From: Flavobacterium sp.
GTDB lineage: Bacteria; Bacteroidota; Bacteroidia; Flavobacteriales; Flavobacteriaceae
Assembly (NCBI RefSeq): GCF_024305175.1
Contig: NZ_JAMWYY010000006.1
Coordinates: 21,753-85,752, forward strand
Direction: 5' to 3'
Length of the DNA: 64,000 nucleotides
Both the position numbers and the translations under genes were made by a program. Below are positions 52,124 to 63,906 of this stretch, in pieces. Position 1 is the stretch's first letter. Each line of letters begins with the position of its first letter. The notes beneath the pieces were generated by a model. The model was given only the letters and a program-made list of their open reading frames with translations. It had not been told where the DNA came from and ran no database searches.

Positions 52124-55100
52124 CTATTGTTTCTTAACTACTTTTATTGTTTTTACTACATCACCAGCAGTAACATTAAGCAGGTATGTTCCATCCGAAA
52201 GGGTTGACATATCTACTTTAACATCGGCAGCATTTGGCTGTATTGCCATTACCTGCTGGCCAAGCATGTTAAACACTGATACTGCAGTAATATCTGAAGA
52301 ATACTGTATTGTAAGTACATCTTTTACAGGGTTTGGATAGTAGCTGAATGCTGCCCTGTCAAATATACCACCGCCAAGTATTTCTGTAATTGTTACCGCA
52401 AGTGCGCCAACGCTGCTGCAGCCGTTTACAGTTTGTACAGCATAGTAAGTACTGCCTGCCTCTATTGCACTGCCTGCCATCATTGGGTTGGTACCATTTA
52501 TAGCATCTTCTTCGCTTGCATACCAAACCACATCTGTACCAGTTACAGCTATATCTTCTATAGCAGCAGTTTCGCCCTGCGCTACAGAAATACTTTGCTG
52601 TGCTGCACCTTCAGGAGCAGGTGTTACAGTTACCTGAACAGTTACCGCAGTACGGCCTGTACTTTCGCAACCGTTAACCCACTGAGAAGCATAGTAAGTC
52701 ATACCATCTTCAACCATAACGTCTGCCGCAAGCGGCTCACCATCAGTTTCAGATGCATACCACATCACTTCATTAGCATCTACCGCAAGGTCAGAAACCA
52801 TAGAACCGCTGCAAACTACCTGGTTAGCATCCTGAACTGCAGGAGCTTCAGTAACCTGTACCGTTACGGCAACAGCTGTCCTTTCTACGCTTTCACAACC
52901 TGAGTTCTGAGAAGCATAGTACACCATGCCGTTAACAAGAGAGGCATCAGAAGCAAGTGCATTACCACCTTCAGCTTCCATATACCAGTTAATGTTCTGG
53001 CCTTGTGCCATAAGTTCACCCACTGTTGCGCTGTTGCAGAATACCTGCTCTGCAGCCGCTACAGGAGCCTGGGTAGCACAAAGTACTGTAAGAACACCGC
53101 TTTCATACTCGGTACCGTTCCAGAAAGAACCGCCCTGCATATTGAAACCACCATAAGAGAATGGTCCGTCTTCAAGCTGGAACCTTGATGCATAGTAATA
53201 TACACCCGGCTCTAAACCTGCGCCTACAGATGCCATAAACTCGTCATTGTTACCTGACTGAGCATTGAATGTGGCAGGAATCCAGTTTGTCCATGTAGAT
53301 GGGTCTGTATCTTCAGTGCTTACACCTATCCAGGCTGTAACACCTACACCAGGGCCCGTGCCCTGAGTTACTCCCGCTTCATAACCCTGTGCATATACCA
53401 TAGCTGTTTCGCCCTGGTTTATTGTAATTGCAGCAGGCCATTGCAGGTTAACCCAATCCATAGCCGGATCATTTACTGTAACAGTAACGGCAAGCCTGTT
53501 CTGGCTTTCGCAACCATTAAGTGTTTGAGAAGCATAGTAAGTAGTGCCGCTTACAAGCGCAGTACCGGCACTAAGCATAGTTCCGCCTGTTGCGCTGCTG
53601 TACCACATAACATTAGTGCCTGTAGCCATAAGGCTGGCAACTGTAGCTCCGTCTTCAAATGTTTGTGCTGTTGCACCTGTTGGTGCAGCCGTGTTGTTAA
53701 TAGTAACTGTTACCGCAGTCCTTATAAGACTTTCGCAACCCACAGTCTGAGAAGCATAATAGGTACCTCCGTTAGAAAGTGCAGCTGTTGGAGCAAGCGG
53801 GCTGCCGCCTGTTGCTGTTGCATACCACTGAATGCCTGTGCCTGTTGCAGCAAGGTTTGCCACTGTAGCGGCATTACAGAATGATTGTGCAGCATTTGCC
53901 ACCGGTGCAGCAGTACCACAGTTAACTGTAAGCACACCGCTTACAAACTGGTTACCATCCCAGAAGCTGCCGCCTCCGGCGCTGTAACCACCATACGTAT
54001 AAGGGCCTTCCATAAGCTGGAACCTTGTTGCATAGAAATAAGTTCCCGGTGCAAGGCTACCGCCTATAGCTGCCATAAATTCGTCATTATTACCAACCTG
54101 AGTATTATATGTCATAGGTACCCATGTTGTCCATGTAGACGGGTTGGTGTTCTGTGAACTGATACCTACCCATGCGCTAACGCCTATACCAGGGCCTGCA
54201 CCCGGAGTAACTCCCGGCTCCCATGCCTGTGCATAAACCACGCCTGTTGTGCCCTGAACTATGTTAAGTTGCGGAGGCCATTGCAGGTTGTTCCAGTCTA
54301 TTTGCGGCATCGTTACGTTAACAGCAAGCCTTTCCTGGCTTTCGCAGCCATTAACGGTTTGAGATGCGTAATAAGTACCTGAAGTAAGCGCTGTACCTGA
54401 AGTAAGTGCTGTACCGCCTGTAGCTGAAGCATACCACTGGATGTTGCTTCCTGTAGCGGTAAGATCTGCAACTGTTAATGCTGTGTCCGAATATACATCT
54501 GTGTTACCTGTTGGTGCAGGTGTTACAATAACGTTGATAACGGCAGCATCTGAAGCAGGGCAGCCAAGATCTGTAGTAACGGTTGCAGTATAGGTTGTTG
54601 TAGCCATTGGTTTAGCATATACGCTGATTGCAGGAGCACCAGTGTAAGGAACTGTAGCAGCAGCATCTGAATATAAACCATCTACAGGAGACCAAACGTA
54701 TTCTACTGGGCTGGTTGCACCTGTAATTACCACATTATAATCTTCCCACTCACCATAGCCGCTATGTCCGCAAGCCTCGGTAGCTGTTATTCCGGTTGCA
54801 CCCCATCTGCATCCTACGCGCATTCTTGTAGTTCCGTTAAGTGCAGTTGCCGGTATTGTTACTGTTCCCGTAACCGCAGTGGTTACAGCTGTAGTATTAT
54901 CAAAAACGCTTTCACTTGCACTAAATACACCGTCTTGGTTATAATCTATCCACACACGGAAACGTTGACCGTATAATGTACCTGATTGCAGTGATATGTT
55001 ATAGGTTTGCCCACCTGCTACGTTAGCAGTTAAAGCACTATAGTAAATATAATCTGATGCAGTATCACCTGAAGCGTTATTGGTAACATTCGCAAACGTA

Positions 55101-57913
55101 AAGTTATTGATAAAGTCGCCAGATGCCCCGGTACTTCCAACTGTAGGAGTACAATATGCAACAGGAACAATAGTTTCACCGCCTTCCGCAGTAAGTTCTA
55201 CAGTAGAGCCCTGGCATGCATTTACAGCCGATGGCATAACAGTTACAGGATCCGGAACCGGATTAACGTTTACCACATATTCTGCAGCAATAACACAGCT
55301 TCCTGCTGATTGTGATGCTGTAAGCGTATATGTAGTAGTTTCTGAAGGTGTAAAGGTATATCCATCTGTAGCATTACCCGAAACACCATCTGCAGGAGAC
55401 CATTCAAATATGTCAAATGAAGCTGTTCCTTCAGTAATGGTAACCACACCTGTAGTGTCTCCAATACATATAGTAGTATCTGTACCGCTAAGTGTTAAGT
55501 CGGCAGGAGCCGTAACAGAGAAGTTACCTGTACCTGTAGCAGTACCGCTAACAGTAGTAACGCTAACCTGGCCGGAAACACCCGCAGGAACTGTAGCTAC
55601 TATTTCTATATCAGAGTTTGTACCGATTGTAACAGCAGTACCACCTATGGTAAGTGTTGCATTACCAAGACTTGTTCCTGTAATGGTTATATCGCCCTCT
55701 ACAGCACAGTATGCTGATGGCGTAAACCCGGTAATTGCCGGTGCAGGTGGCATAAATGCATTTATTGTATAATCTTCATAACTACCCCATGAACCTGTAT
55801 AGCATGGTGTACCGCCTGTATCATTATCTGTACCGCCAATCCTTACCCTGTGGCTTCCTATTAGAGCAGCATTTGCAGGAACTACAAAAGAACCTGTAAG
55901 AGTTGTTGGGTTTGCATTAGTAGAAAGACCTGTATAAACAAGCTCGCCTGCATCATCAAAATCAGTATCATTGTTCCAGTCTATCCATATCTTAGTACCA
56001 TATGTATAACCTGTAGCATAAGTAATACTAAAGTTTACTGTAGAGCCAAGGGCAGCATCTGTAGATTGTGCCGAATAGTTAGCATAGTTTCCTGCCTCTG
56101 CTCCTGTAGAGTTGTTTATAGAGCCCATAGTAACATTAACTATACCTTGGGCATCAACACTTGATGGCGCAGGCGTACAGTATCCTGTAAAGAATGATGC
56201 CACGCTCGACCACGGACTTGCATCTGACACAGAACATACTGCCCTTACCCATGCATAATAGGTAGTCTCAGCAGTTAAACCTGTTAGGTTAGCTGTTAAT
56301 ACGCCTGCTGCGGTACTTCCTGTTGGAGTAGTTCCGCTCACAGGTGCAGTATTAGATGTACTTATGTAATACTGATAACCATTTGCAGGTGTACTTGCAG
56401 AAGCATTCCAAACAAGTCCTGCTGTTGTAAATGATGTTGTGGTAGCCGCAACACCAGATACCGGTTCGCAGGTTGGTGTAAGCGTTACAGATATATCGTC
56501 AACATACAGATAAAACTGGTTTGCTATAGAATATGCCTGGAAACCGATATAATACACACCAGTTGTTGCAGGGGTAAAATCTACAAAAGTTGTAGTTGCA
56601 TTAGCAGTATTAATTGTAGGATGGTCTGCAAGCACGTTGGTCATAGATGCTGAATTTGCATTTGTACCATAAGCAACCTTAAGCTTTTCTGTATAGAAAG
56701 TACTGTTGTTACCATATTTATAGGCAACCCTGTAAGACACGCCTCCTGTAAGGTTTAATCCCTGAGTGTAGAACCAGGCATTTGCAGCGTTAGATGAGTT
56801 ATAGGTGTACTGGAAAGCTTTGTTAGTAAATCCGTAACCCGGGTTATTAACAGTAGTCCAGTTATTACCTGTACCTGCATTTTGCAATGTTACACACGAA
56901 GGTATTGCTGGTGTGGTAACCGACTCAACATTTTGGGTATAAGGTATAGATGTTGCATCACAAAGCGTAGTAAACGAAATTGATGCCGACCATGAACTGG
57001 TAACACCCACACCGCAAACGCTGCGAACCCATGCAAAATAAGGAGTATTAGACATAAGGCCGCTTAGCGGAGCCGTAAGCGTACCCGCAGCTACAGAACC
57101 TGATGGCGTTGTAGAGGCCGTTGGTGCTGTGTTGCTTGTACTAACATAATATTCGTAACCGTTTGCTGCACTTGGAGCAGGAGTCCAGCCAAGAGTGGCG
57201 TTTGAGCTGCCTACTGAAGATGAAGCAAGCCCGCCCGGCGCAAGACATGAGGCTACGTTACCAACAAGCTGCAGCCTTGCAAGTGTGCTGGTACGGGTTC
57301 CTGTAGGCGGCGAAGCCGGATTGGGATTTGTACCATCACTAAAAAAGTAAATCGCTGTATTGGCTGCACCTGTATAAGAGCCAAAGTTAGCAGTACATGA
57401 ATAGTTAGATGTGTTTTCATCTACAGCTATTATAAGGTTACTGGTACCGTTGTAGTTAAACGGTGTTGTAAAGGTAATCTCAAACCAGTTACCCGCTACA
57501 GGTGTAATGGTACCTGTATATACCTGAGTAAGGTTTGCAACAGGTTCCCAATCAGTAGTACTGGTAAAAGAAGTTTTTGTGGTATGCCCCATATAAACTG
57601 TCCAGTTATTCCAGTTGGCAATTGTTGTGCCACCAGTGGAGTAAAAGTACCTTACTTTTGTTACAGGGCCTGCAACACCACCACCGGCAGCAAATTCTGA
57701 TGCGGTAATGATTTGCTGGCTGTAATTAAAATTGTAACAGGAATTAATAGGGACAAGGCTTGATGCCGTGGCAGTACCGGAACCAATAGCTATGGTTCCC
57801 GTCTGCGCAAAGGCCGCCGTTACCGACATTAAGGCAATAAGGACTAAATAGCCCAAACGCCATTTACCCGAACGCTTCCCTTCGCCCGAGTGTAAAATAG
57901 TAGTGTTTTTCAT
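52124..57913 (-). CDS. Giant T9SS type A surface protein with fibronectin III, GEVED and Ig-like repeats
   Basis: 1929 residues from the ATG at 57913 ([16 protein letters not shown]); the Met at 57964 would add 17 hydrophobic residues. A long signal peptide ends TAAFAQTG. The N-terminal half has beta-sandwich and fibronectin III modules ([15 protein letters not shown]). Two GEVED domains carry [16 protein letters not shown] and [15 protein letters not shown]. The C-terminal half has two long repeats ([14 protein letters not shown]... and [14 protein letters not shown]...) and many Ig-like units with [12 protein letters not shown]. It ends with a T9SS type A domain, [14 protein letters not shown], shared with the next gene. 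Role: exported surface protein, probably adhesin-like, by inference. Confidence 0.88.
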   Translation of the reverse strand: MKNTTILHSGEGKRSGKWRLGYLVLIALMSVTAAFAQTGTIAIGSGTATASSLVPINSCYNFNYSQQIITASEFAAGGGVAGPVTKVRYFYSTGGTTIANWNNWTVYMGHTTKTSFTSTTDWEPVANLTQVYTGTITPVAGNWFEITFTTPFNYNGTSNLIIAVDENTSNYSCTANFGSYTGAANTAIYFFSDGTNPNPASPPTGTRTSTLARLQLVGNVASCLAPGGLASSSVGSSNATLGWTPAPSAANGYEYYVSTSNTAPTASTTPSGSVAAGTLTAPLSGLMSNTPYFAWVRSVCGVGVTSSWSASISFTTLCDATSIPYTQNVESVTTPAIPSCVTLQNAGTGNNWTTVNNPGYGFTNKAFQYTYNSSNAANAWFYTQGLNLTGGVSYRVAYKYGNNSTFYTEKLKVAYGTNANSASMTNVLADHPTINTANATTTFVDFTPATTGVYYIGFQAYSIANQFYLYVDDISVTLTPTCEPVSGVAATTTSFTTAGLVWNASASTPANGYQYYISTSNTAPVSGTTPTGSTAAGVLTANLTGLTAETTYYAWVRAVCSVSDASPWSSVASFFTGYCTPAPSSVDAQGIVNVTMGSINNSTGAEAGNYANYSAQSTDAALGSTVNFSITYATGYTYGTKIWIDWNNDTDFDDAGELVYTGLSTNANPTTLTGSFVVPANAALIGSHRVRIGGTDNDTGGTPCYTGSWGSYEDYTINAFMPPAPAITGFTPSAYCAVEGDITITGTSLGNATLTIGGTAVTIGTNSDIEIVATVPAGVSGQVSVTTVSGTATGTGNFSVTAPADLTLSGTDTTICIGDTTGVVTITEGTASFDIFEWSPADGVSGNATDGYTFTPSETTTYTLTASQSAGSCVIAAEYVVNVNPVPDPVTVMPSAVNACQGSTVELTAEGGETIVPVAYCTPTVGSTGASGDFINNFTFANVTNNASGDTASDYIYYSALTANVAGGQTYNISLQSGTLYGQRFRVWIDYNQDGVFSASESVFDNTTAVTTAVTGTVTIPATALNGTTRMRVGCRWGATGITATEACGHSGYGEWEDYNVVITGATSPVEYVWSPVDGLYSDAAATVPYTGAPAISVYAKPMATTTYTATVTTDLGCPASDAAVINVIVTPAPTGNTDVYSDTALTVADLTATGSNIQWYASATGGTALTSGTALTSGTYYASQTVNGCESQERLAVNVTMPQIDWNNLQWPPQLNIVQGTTGVVYAQAWEPGVTPGAGPGIGVSAWVGISSQNTNPSTWTTWVPMTYNTQVGNNDEFMAAIGGSLAPGTYFYATRFQLMEGPYTYGGYSAGGGSFWDGNQFVSGVLTVNCGTAAPVANAAQSFCNAATVANLAATGTGIQWYATATGGSPLAPTAALSNGGTYYASQTVGCESLIRTAVTVTINNTAAPTGATAQTFEDGATVASLMATGTNVMWYSSATGGTMLSAGTALVSGTTYYASQTLNGCESQNRLAVTVTVNDPAMDWVNLQWPAAITINQGETAMVYAQGYEAGVTQGTGPGVGVTAWIGVSTEDTDPSTWTNWIPATFNAQSGNNDEFMASVGAGLEPGVYYYASRFQLEDGPFSYGGFNMQGGSFWNGTEYESGVLTVLCATQAPVAAAEQVFCNSATVGELMAQGQNINWYMEAEGGNALASDASLVNGMVYYASQNSGCESVERTAVAVTVQVTEAPAVQDANQVVCSGSMVSDLAVDANEVMWYASETDGEPLAADVMVEDGMTYYASQWVNGCESTGRTAVTVQVTVTPAPEGAAQQSISVAQGETAAIEDIAVTGTDVVWYASEEDAINGTNPMMAGSAIEAGSTYYAVQTVNGCSSVGALAVTITEILGGGIFDRAAFSYYPNPVKDVLTIQYSSDITAVSVFNMLGQQVMAIQPNAADVKVDMSTLSDGTYLLNVTAGDVVKTIKVVKKQ
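53078..54303 (-). repeat. Pair of ~125-residue repeats with interspersed Ig-like units
   Basis: Two copies (about 53922-54303 and 53078-53462, minus strand) share [51 protein letters not shown]. Between and after them run units with the QxFxNxAxVxxLxAxGxxxxWY pattern and YYASQT. The repetition indicates internal duplication. Confidence 0.85.
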
Positions 57914-58227
57914 ATTATAATAGTTATAATTAATTGCTAATAAAATTATAAAAAATATGCACATTAAATATAAATTAACATAATTTATATAGATTGTAAA
58001 TAATTTTTTAATTAAAATTAACGTTTATGTTATAAAAATTAATAAAAAACACCTCATTAAGTCAAACTTGATGTAGTTTTAATTAATTGTTAAAAATTTA
58101 ACATTTTTGTAATGTTGATGTAAATTCAGTCAGTCTCAAATTTGTATTCTAACCCTTACGAAATAAAAAAGCCGCAGGAATTATTCCTGCGGCTTAAAGC
58201 ATTTTTGATTGTTATACAGACAAAAAC
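57914..58227. other. Intergenic region between the two giant T9SS genes
   Basis: 314 bases. It holds the terminator of the upstream minus-strand gene at 58165-58195 and, nearer the 57913 start, a very AT-rich stretch with several TTAAT and AATTAA runs. I see no small gene and no clean promoter match. Confidence 0.7.
58165..58195 (-). terminator. Terminator of the giant T9SS gene 58228-63906
   Basis: AAGCCGCAGGAAT / ATTCCTGCGGCTT arms with a minimal loop and a T-tail on the minus strand, 33 bases beyond the stop codon. Confidence 0.9.
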
Positions 58228-61200
58228 TTACTGTTTTTTAACCACTTTAATAGTTTTTACACTATTGCCTGCAGTTACATTTACAAGGTAAGTTCCGTCT
58301 GAAAGAACAGACATATTAAGTGTTGCATTAACAACACCCGGCTGTGTAGCCATTACCTGCTGACCAAGCATATTAAATACTGTTACAGAAGTTATTTCTG
58401 AACCAGATGTAATAGTAAGCACATCTTTAACAGGGTTAGGATAATAAGAGAATGTATCTTTATCGAAACCTGTAGTACCAAGCACAACATTTGCAGTTAC
58501 TGCAAGTGTTTCAATACTTGTACAATCGCCAACAGTTTGTGTGGCATAATATGTTACGCCATCTTCCAGTTGTGTAGTAATATCAAGTGCATTTTCATTA
58601 TTAGCAGCGTCCTCTTCAGAAGCATACCACATAATAACTGCACCTTCTTCAGCATCAACAACTAAGTCTTCAAGAGTTGCGTCAGCAGCGTTATTTACAG
58701 TTATAACCTGTATAGCTTCACCTGTTGGTGCAGCAACCGTAGTAACCATAACAGTTACAGCTGTCCTGCCCTCGCTCTCGCACTCTATAGTCTGAGATGC
58801 ATAGTAAGTAGCACCATCTACCAATACAATATCGTCAGCAATAGGCTCACCTCCTGTTTCATCAGCATACCAAAGAATGTCCTCACCATCAGCTTCAAGT
58901 TCTTCTACAGTAGCACCGTTACAGAATGACTGGTTAGCATCTGCCACAGGGGCAGCTACTACCGGAGCATCATTAACTACAACATCAGCTAAAACAGCAG
59001 TACAACCTGCTTCATTCTTAACTGTAATAGTATAAGTTCCCGGAGCAACATCAGCAAATACAGTTGAAGCCTGGAAATCTGTAGCGTTAATGCTGTAAGT
59101 ATATTCAGCACCTACAGGAGCTGTAATTGTAATTATACCCGCAACGGCACAAGTAGGCTGTATTACATCAACCGCTGGTGTAGCAGGTGTTGCCGGAGCA
59201 GCATTTATAGTTACTTCAAGTGTAGATGTACAACCGCTTGTATTCATTACAGTAACAGTATATATACCAACTGCAAGGTTATCAAATGTTGCTGATGCCT
59301 GGAAGTCAGCACCATTTACACTATAAGTATATTCAGCACCTACAGGAGCCGTAACTGTTACAGAACCTGTTGTGTCTCCGCAACCTGGTTGTGTTGCAGT
59401 AACCTCAGGGGCCACAGGAACTACAGGAGCTGCCTCAATAGTTACATCAAGTATAGATGTACAACCATCAGCATTCATTACATAAACAGTGTGAATACCT
59501 TCTGCAAGGCCATCAAACGTAGCTGATGCCTGGTAGTCGGTACCGTTTATGCTGTAAGTATATTCAGCACCTACAGGAGCTGTAACCGTTACAGAGCCTG
59601 TTGTATCTCCGCAACCTGGTTGTGTTATAGCAACTACTGGTGTTGCAACAGTAGAAATTGTAACTGTAACTGCAGTCCTTTCATTACTTTCGCAACCATC
59701 AGCCGTTTGGCTTGCATAATATACAGTAGCATCTGTAAGCTCTGTATCATCTTCAAGAGATTCTCCACCTGTTGCAGCAGCATACCATAGTATACCAGTA
59801 CCTGTTATGGTGATATCTTCTAAAGTAGCGCCGGCACAAAGTGTTTGTGTATCATCCGCTACAGTTGGTGCAGGTGTATCTGTAATTGTTACGTTTATAG
59901 TAGCAGCTGAAGTACAACCTGCCTCACTTGTAATTGTTGCAGTATAAGTTGCAGCAGCAGCAGTCATAACATAAACTGTAGATACATTTTCTCCGTTGTA
60001 AGGAGTTGTTGCTCCGGCATCAGTAAATAAACCGGCAGCAGGAGACCATACAACAGTTGTATTAAGTTCATGATTAAATACAATATTTGGCCTTGATGTT
60101 GAAGTACCATCGGTATCAAAATCATCTTCATCAAGTGAATCAATACTTGCTGCACCTGCAGGAGTTACACCATCAACAGCTCCATAATAAACACTGTTAA
60201 AAGAAGTAGTTGTTGTCCTTGTCCTTGTACCAGAACCATTACCGTTGTTACCCTGGTTGTGTACTACCTCAACTATAATATTGTCTCCGTTCCAGATAAA
60301 AGGAGTACTAAAGTTAAACGGCACAAGGCCAGTAGTACCGGCAACAGGTGTAAAGTTTGCGTTATAAACTGTAACAAGGTTTGCGGTAGAATCAAAACCA
60401 GCTGTTAACTGGTTGCTGTCAGTTGTACCAATACGTATTGTAAGGTCATTTGCTGTATTAGCTACAGAGGCAAAGAAATCAAAAGAAAGAGAGCTGATTT
60501 CAGTTCCCTCAACAAGACCTTGTGCTTCAAGTTCTGATGACCTGAACAAAATCTGTGTTTTAGCACCACCGTAGTAAGCGCTGAATGGGTTAGGATATGA
60601 AGTAGTGCTTGGGGCTGTAGTACCTGTACCCATAACAGCATCTCCGCTTACCGGGCCTCCAATAACACTTAGCTGACCTATACCACCTTCACATATAGCC
60701 ACTTCAGACTGTACAGCCTCTGCAAAAGGAAGCATATTTACAATAATAGTTATTTCTTCACGTGCAACACATCCCGAAACAGCATCTGTAGCTGTTACAG
60801 TATATGTTGTAGTTTCAGCAGGAGTTACTGTTTGTGCAGCACCTGTTAAATCACCCGGAGTCCATACATAAGTATAATCTGTGTTGGCACTTGTTACAGA
60901 AATTTGTGTGCTTTCTCCGACACAAATAGCTTCTTCAGTTGCTGTAACTTCAATTTCGGGAGCATCAGTAACCGTAACAGTAACCGGGGTTCTTGCACCT
61001 GCGCAAACACCTGTAGTTTGTATATTATAAAAGAAATAATAAGTACCTGTTGTAGTACCACCCCACTCGCTTGCCGTAACGCTTATGTTATCGTTAACAT
61101 AAGGGAAACCACTTACAGAACCTCTTAAAAGACTTACACCTGTATAACTCTTAACCAGTATTTTGTAACCGTTACCCTGAAGAACAGCAATGTTAAGCGG

Positions 61201-63906
61201 AATAGTTGTAGGTGTTGTAGTGCCTCCTGCTGCTACAGGAACATTACCTGTAGAGAAAAGTTCTTCGCCCGCAGCATTAACAACCATAACATCTAAAGTT
61301 CCTGCAGATGTAGAGTATACATCTACTGAATTTACAGTAACATCTGTATTGGCATTAAATACTATACCCCAGTCTTCTGTAGCAAAACCTGTCCATGAAG
61401 CATTAGGAGCAATAAGACCGCCAGATACAGAAGTTCCTACACCTTCTGCAGCTACATAATATGTAGTAGTTTCAGAAATTTCAGGAGTTACAAAGTTTGC
61501 ACCTGTTGCAAGTGCAGCGCCGCCATTGGCAGCAGCATACCATTTAATAGTACCACCTGCAGCAGTAGCCGATAAAGAACCGGTACCTATACCGCAAACT
61601 TCGTCTGGTGTAGTTGTAAGTATTTCCGGATAATCGCAAAGTGTTGTAAACTCGCCTGCAACTGTCCAGTCGCTATAAACGCCCGCACCGCAAACGCTTC
61701 TTACAAACACATAATAATCAGTAGAAGCACTTAGGCCTGATACGTTAGCCGTTAAACCTGTAACAGCAGTACCTGCACCGGCAGGTGTAGCATTTGTAGC
61801 AGAAACTACATACTCATATCCTGTAGGCGTACCTGTAGATGGTGCCGTCCAGTTTATAGTTACACTGTCTTTGTCAATATTAGTTGACTCTGCAAGTACA
61901 GGTATATCACATGCAGGAATCTCCTCAACTACTATGTCACCAATATGAAAATCATAGTCTGACGTATCATCCGTTGGCCCATCAATTCCCTGGAAAGCAA
62001 TTTGTATTGTCTGTCCGTTATATGCTGTTAAAAGCACTTCAAAATCAGTCAGTACGTTAGTAAGTGTAGTTGTATTTGCTGCATCAAATGTAAAAACAGG
62101 AGTCCAGTTTACACCACATCCGTCTGTAGATACCATTACACGCACCTTATCATCTGTACCCTGCATTCCGCTTGCATCAGCAGCAGCAGAGTTCCAGTTT
62201 GTAATAGCCGCTTTAAACTTAAGCCTTGAGTTGGCTGTAAGTTGAATTTTAGGGCTTATAATCCACTCATTCCTTGTGTTAGCATATAAGTTTACCCTTG
62301 CAGTAGTACCTCCTAAAACAGATGAATTAACCCAGTTAGAAGCATTACCACCAGGATATGATGTTCCCGGGGTTGTTCCTGCAGCAGTAGCTATAGAACC
62401 TTCATACCAGCCTGCAACAGCAGCAGGAAGGTTAGCACCGGTAAACCCGGTAAAGTTGTTTGTTACCGGTAAAGCCGCAGCAGTAGCCGGAGACGGAGTA
62501 GTAAATGTTATAGCATTAGTACCTGATGCAGGGCTAAAGAAAAAGTCGTATGGACCTGAACCGCAACGGTTGTATTCAAATACTTTTACATTATAACTTG
62601 TATTACAGTTAAGCCCTAAAATTGTAGCGCTGCTGCCTGTACCATCATAAACTATTTGCTGGCCTGTACCTGCATAAACATTATTTGCCGTAATAGCGGC
62701 TGCACCTGTCTGGTTAACAGGATCTGTTATTGCAACATCGCTTATCACTACAATCCTTCTATTACCTGTACCGTTTGTCCAGCTTACGCCAAATGATGTT
62801 GGTGTAGCGCTATCAGTAGTTACAGCAAGTGCCGTAGCCTGAGATACTGATGAAGATTCATTATTTATAGAGACAGCACTTGTAACTGCCGACTCTGAAC
62901 TGCCTGCGCAGGTTACTTTAAACCTGTATTGTATTGCAGTACCATTAAATGCCGGAGGCGTATATGAAGTTGTGGTAGCACCTGTACCACCGACAGCGTT
63001 AGTCCAGTCTGTACCATTTAAAGACTGCTCCCATTGGTAGCTTATACCCGGTACGGCTGCTGATACGCCCGTAACTGCTATAGCAGCAGGTGTAGAACCA
63101 TTACATACAAACCTTAAAAGGCTTCCGCTTACAGTACCCGCTACAGGAGTACCTGTACACGGAGGTGGCGGAGAATATGTATAAATTAAGCCATTTGCAG
63201 GGAAAGCAGCAGGTGTGCCTGATGTAAACCTTACAGTATGACTGTTGCTTGTTCCGGCAGCAGTATCTTCCCAAGATGGTGAATCGTCAGGAACGGTGGT
63301 TGTTACACGCCTGTTATTATAATCGGCATTAGAAGCACCTCTTAAGCCAACCTGTGGCTGATAAGTTGTAGAGTCGGCAACGCCGGACATTTCACCATAA
63401 ACAAAAGAGATAACCCCTGTTGCTTTTACGATACGAATCTGGAAATTAAGTTTCTCTGCATTATTCTGGGCCCAACGCGCAGCGTTTTGCCACTGGAATA
63501 CATATTCTGAACCGGTATCTTCCCAACGCAGTTCAAAAACGGTACCCGTAATTGTAGAGGTCCTTAGGTCCATACCCAAAGCCGAAGCAACACCTGTTGC
63601 AGTTGTTGTAGCCGCAATTGGCCCTGTGCTGGAACTTGTAGTTGTAGAACCAAGCACAAGAGAACCATCTGTACGCATTACTACCGACGAAACAGGAGTT
63701 CCGTTAAAGGTAAATGGCGTTGGTAAAGTAATAACAAAAGAACTTGAGTCGTAGCTATCTGTACAACTGGTGCACGTAGCCAGGACTGTTCCCCCGGTAA
63801 TGGGGCTGTACGTCCCTGAAGATTGTGCGAAGCTATACAGCGAAGCTTGCGCAAAACCAGCAGTGACGACAAAGAGCATCATAGCAATTAAAGTAAATTT
63901 TTTCAT
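58228..63906 (-). CDS. Giant T9SS type A surface protein with fibronectin III and tandem beta repeats
   Basis: 1892 residues, paralogue of the neighbouring giant. Signal peptide MKKFTLIAMMLFVVTAGFAQA. A first domain (about 25-250) has WEDTGSEYVFQWQNA. Fibronectin III-like segments follow (SATNATPAGAGTAVTGL) with Ig-like units (GILWYAAATGGES, WYADETGGEPI). Three tandem 77-residue repeats (TQPGCGDTTGSVTVTAPVGAEYTYS, quoted in part) lie near the C-terminus. The end [14 protein letters not shown] ... [10 protein letters not shown] is the T9SS type A sorting domain. Exported adhesin-like surface role inferred. The region upstream of the start continues to the window edge (94 bases, AT-rich). Confidence 0.88.
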   Translation of the reverse strand: MKKFTLIAMMLFVVTAGFAQASLYSFAQSSGTYSPITGGTVLATCTSCTDSYDSSSFVITLPTPFTFNGTPVSSVVMRTDGSLVLGSTTTSSSTGPIAATTTATGVASALGMDLRTSTITGTVFELRWEDTGSEYVFQWQNAARWAQNNAEKLNFQIRIVKATGVISFVYGEMSGVADSTTYQPQVGLRGASNADYNNRRVTTTVPDDSPSWEDTAAGTSNSHTVRFTSGTPAAFPANGLIYTYSPPPPCTGTPVAGTVSGSLLRFVCNGSTPAAIAVTGVSAAVPGISYQWEQSLNGTDWTNAVGGTGATTTSYTPPAFNGTAIQYRFKVTCAGSSESAVTSAVSINNESSSVSQATALAVTTDSATPTSFGVSWTNGTGNRRIVVISDVAITDPVNQTGAAAITANNVYAGTGQQIVYDGTGSSATILGLNCNTSYNVKVFEYNRCGSGPYDFFFSPASGTNAITFTTPSPATAAALPVTNNFTGFTGANLPAAVAGWYEGSIATAAGTTPGTSYPGGNASNWVNSSVLGGTTARVNLYANTRNEWIISPKIQLTANSRLKFKAAITNWNSAAADASGMQGTDDKVRVMVSTDGCGVNWTPVFTFDAANTTTLTNVLTDFEVLLTAYNGQTIQIAFQGIDGPTDDTSDYDFHIGDIVVEEIPACDIPVLAESTNIDKDSVTINWTAPSTGTPTGYEYVVSATNATPAGAGTAVTGLTANVSGLSASTDYYVFVRSVCGAGVYSDWTVAGEFTTLCDYPEILTTTPDEVCGIGTGSLSATAAGGTIKWYAAANGGAALATGANFVTPEISETTTYYVAAEGVGTSVSGGLIAPNASWTGFATEDWGIVFNANTDVTVNSVDVYSTSAGTLDVMVVNAAGEELFSTGNVPVAAGGTTTPTTIPLNIAVLQGNGYKILVKSYTGVSLLRGSVSGFPYVNDNISVTASEWGGTTTGTYYFFYNIQTTGVCAGARTPVTVTVTDAPEIEVTATEEAICVGESTQISVTSANTDYTYVWTPGDLTGAAQTVTPAETTTYTVTATDAVSGCVAREEITIIVNMLPFAEAVQSEVAICEGGIGQLSVIGGPVSGDAVMGTGTTAPSTTSYPNPFSAYYGGAKTQILFRSSELEAQGLVEGTEISSLSFDFFASVANTANDLTIRIGTTDSNQLTAGFDSTANLVTVYNANFTPVAGTTGLVPFNFSTPFIWNGDNIIVEVVHNQGNNGNGSGTRTRTTTTSFNSVYYGAVDGVTPAGAASIDSLDEDDFDTDGTSTSRPNIVFNHELNTTVVWSPAAGLFTDAGATTPYNGENVSTVYVMTAAAATYTATITSEAGCTSAATINVTITDTPAPTVADDTQTLCAGATLEDITITGTGILWYAAATGGESLEDDTELTDATVYYASQTADGCESNERTAVTVTISTVATPVVAITQPGCGDTTGSVTVTAPVGAEYTYSINGTDYQASATFDGLAEGIHTVYVMNADGCTSILDVTIEAAPVVPVAPEVTATQPGCGDTTGSVTVTAPVGAEYTYSVNGADFQASATFDNLAVGIYTVTVMNTSGCTSTLEVTINAAPATPATPAVDVIQPTCAVAGIITITAPVGAEYTYSINATDFQASTVFADVAPGTYTITVKNEAGCTAVLADVVVNDAPVVAAPVADANQSFCNGATVEELEADGEDILWYADETGGEPIADDIVLVDGATYYASQTIECESEGRTAVTVMVTTVAAPTGEAIQVITVNNAADATLEDLVVDAEEGAVIMWYASEEDAANNENALDITTQLEDGVTYYATQTVGDCTSIETLAVTANVVLGTTGFDKDTFSYYPNPVKDVLTITSGSEITSVTVFNMLGQQVMATQPGVVNATLNMSVLSDGTYLVNVTAGNSVKTIKVVKKQ
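58936..59625 (-). repeat. Three tandem 76-77-residue repeats in the giant T9SS gene
   Basis: Units start near 59625, 59394 and 59163 (minus strand), with spacing of 231 and 228 bases. The 20-base block ATATTCAGCACCTACAGGAG (plus-strand reading) recurs at 59101, 59329 and 59560. Units 1 and 2 also share TQPGCGDTTG; unit 3 has QPTCAVAG with one codon fewer. The high DNA similarity suggests recent duplication or gene conversion. Confidence 0.9.

Noticed and set aside
55080..55772. Plus-strand open frame of 230 codons opposite the giant T9SS gene
   Set aside because: Val/Ser/Pro-rich shadow of the repetitive minus-strand gene; no independent start context or domain.
58936..59625. CRISPR-like array
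   Set aside because: The regular spacing is inside a translated frame with protein-level repeats of 77 residues; no direct repeats of 25-40 bases with unique spacers and no cas genes.
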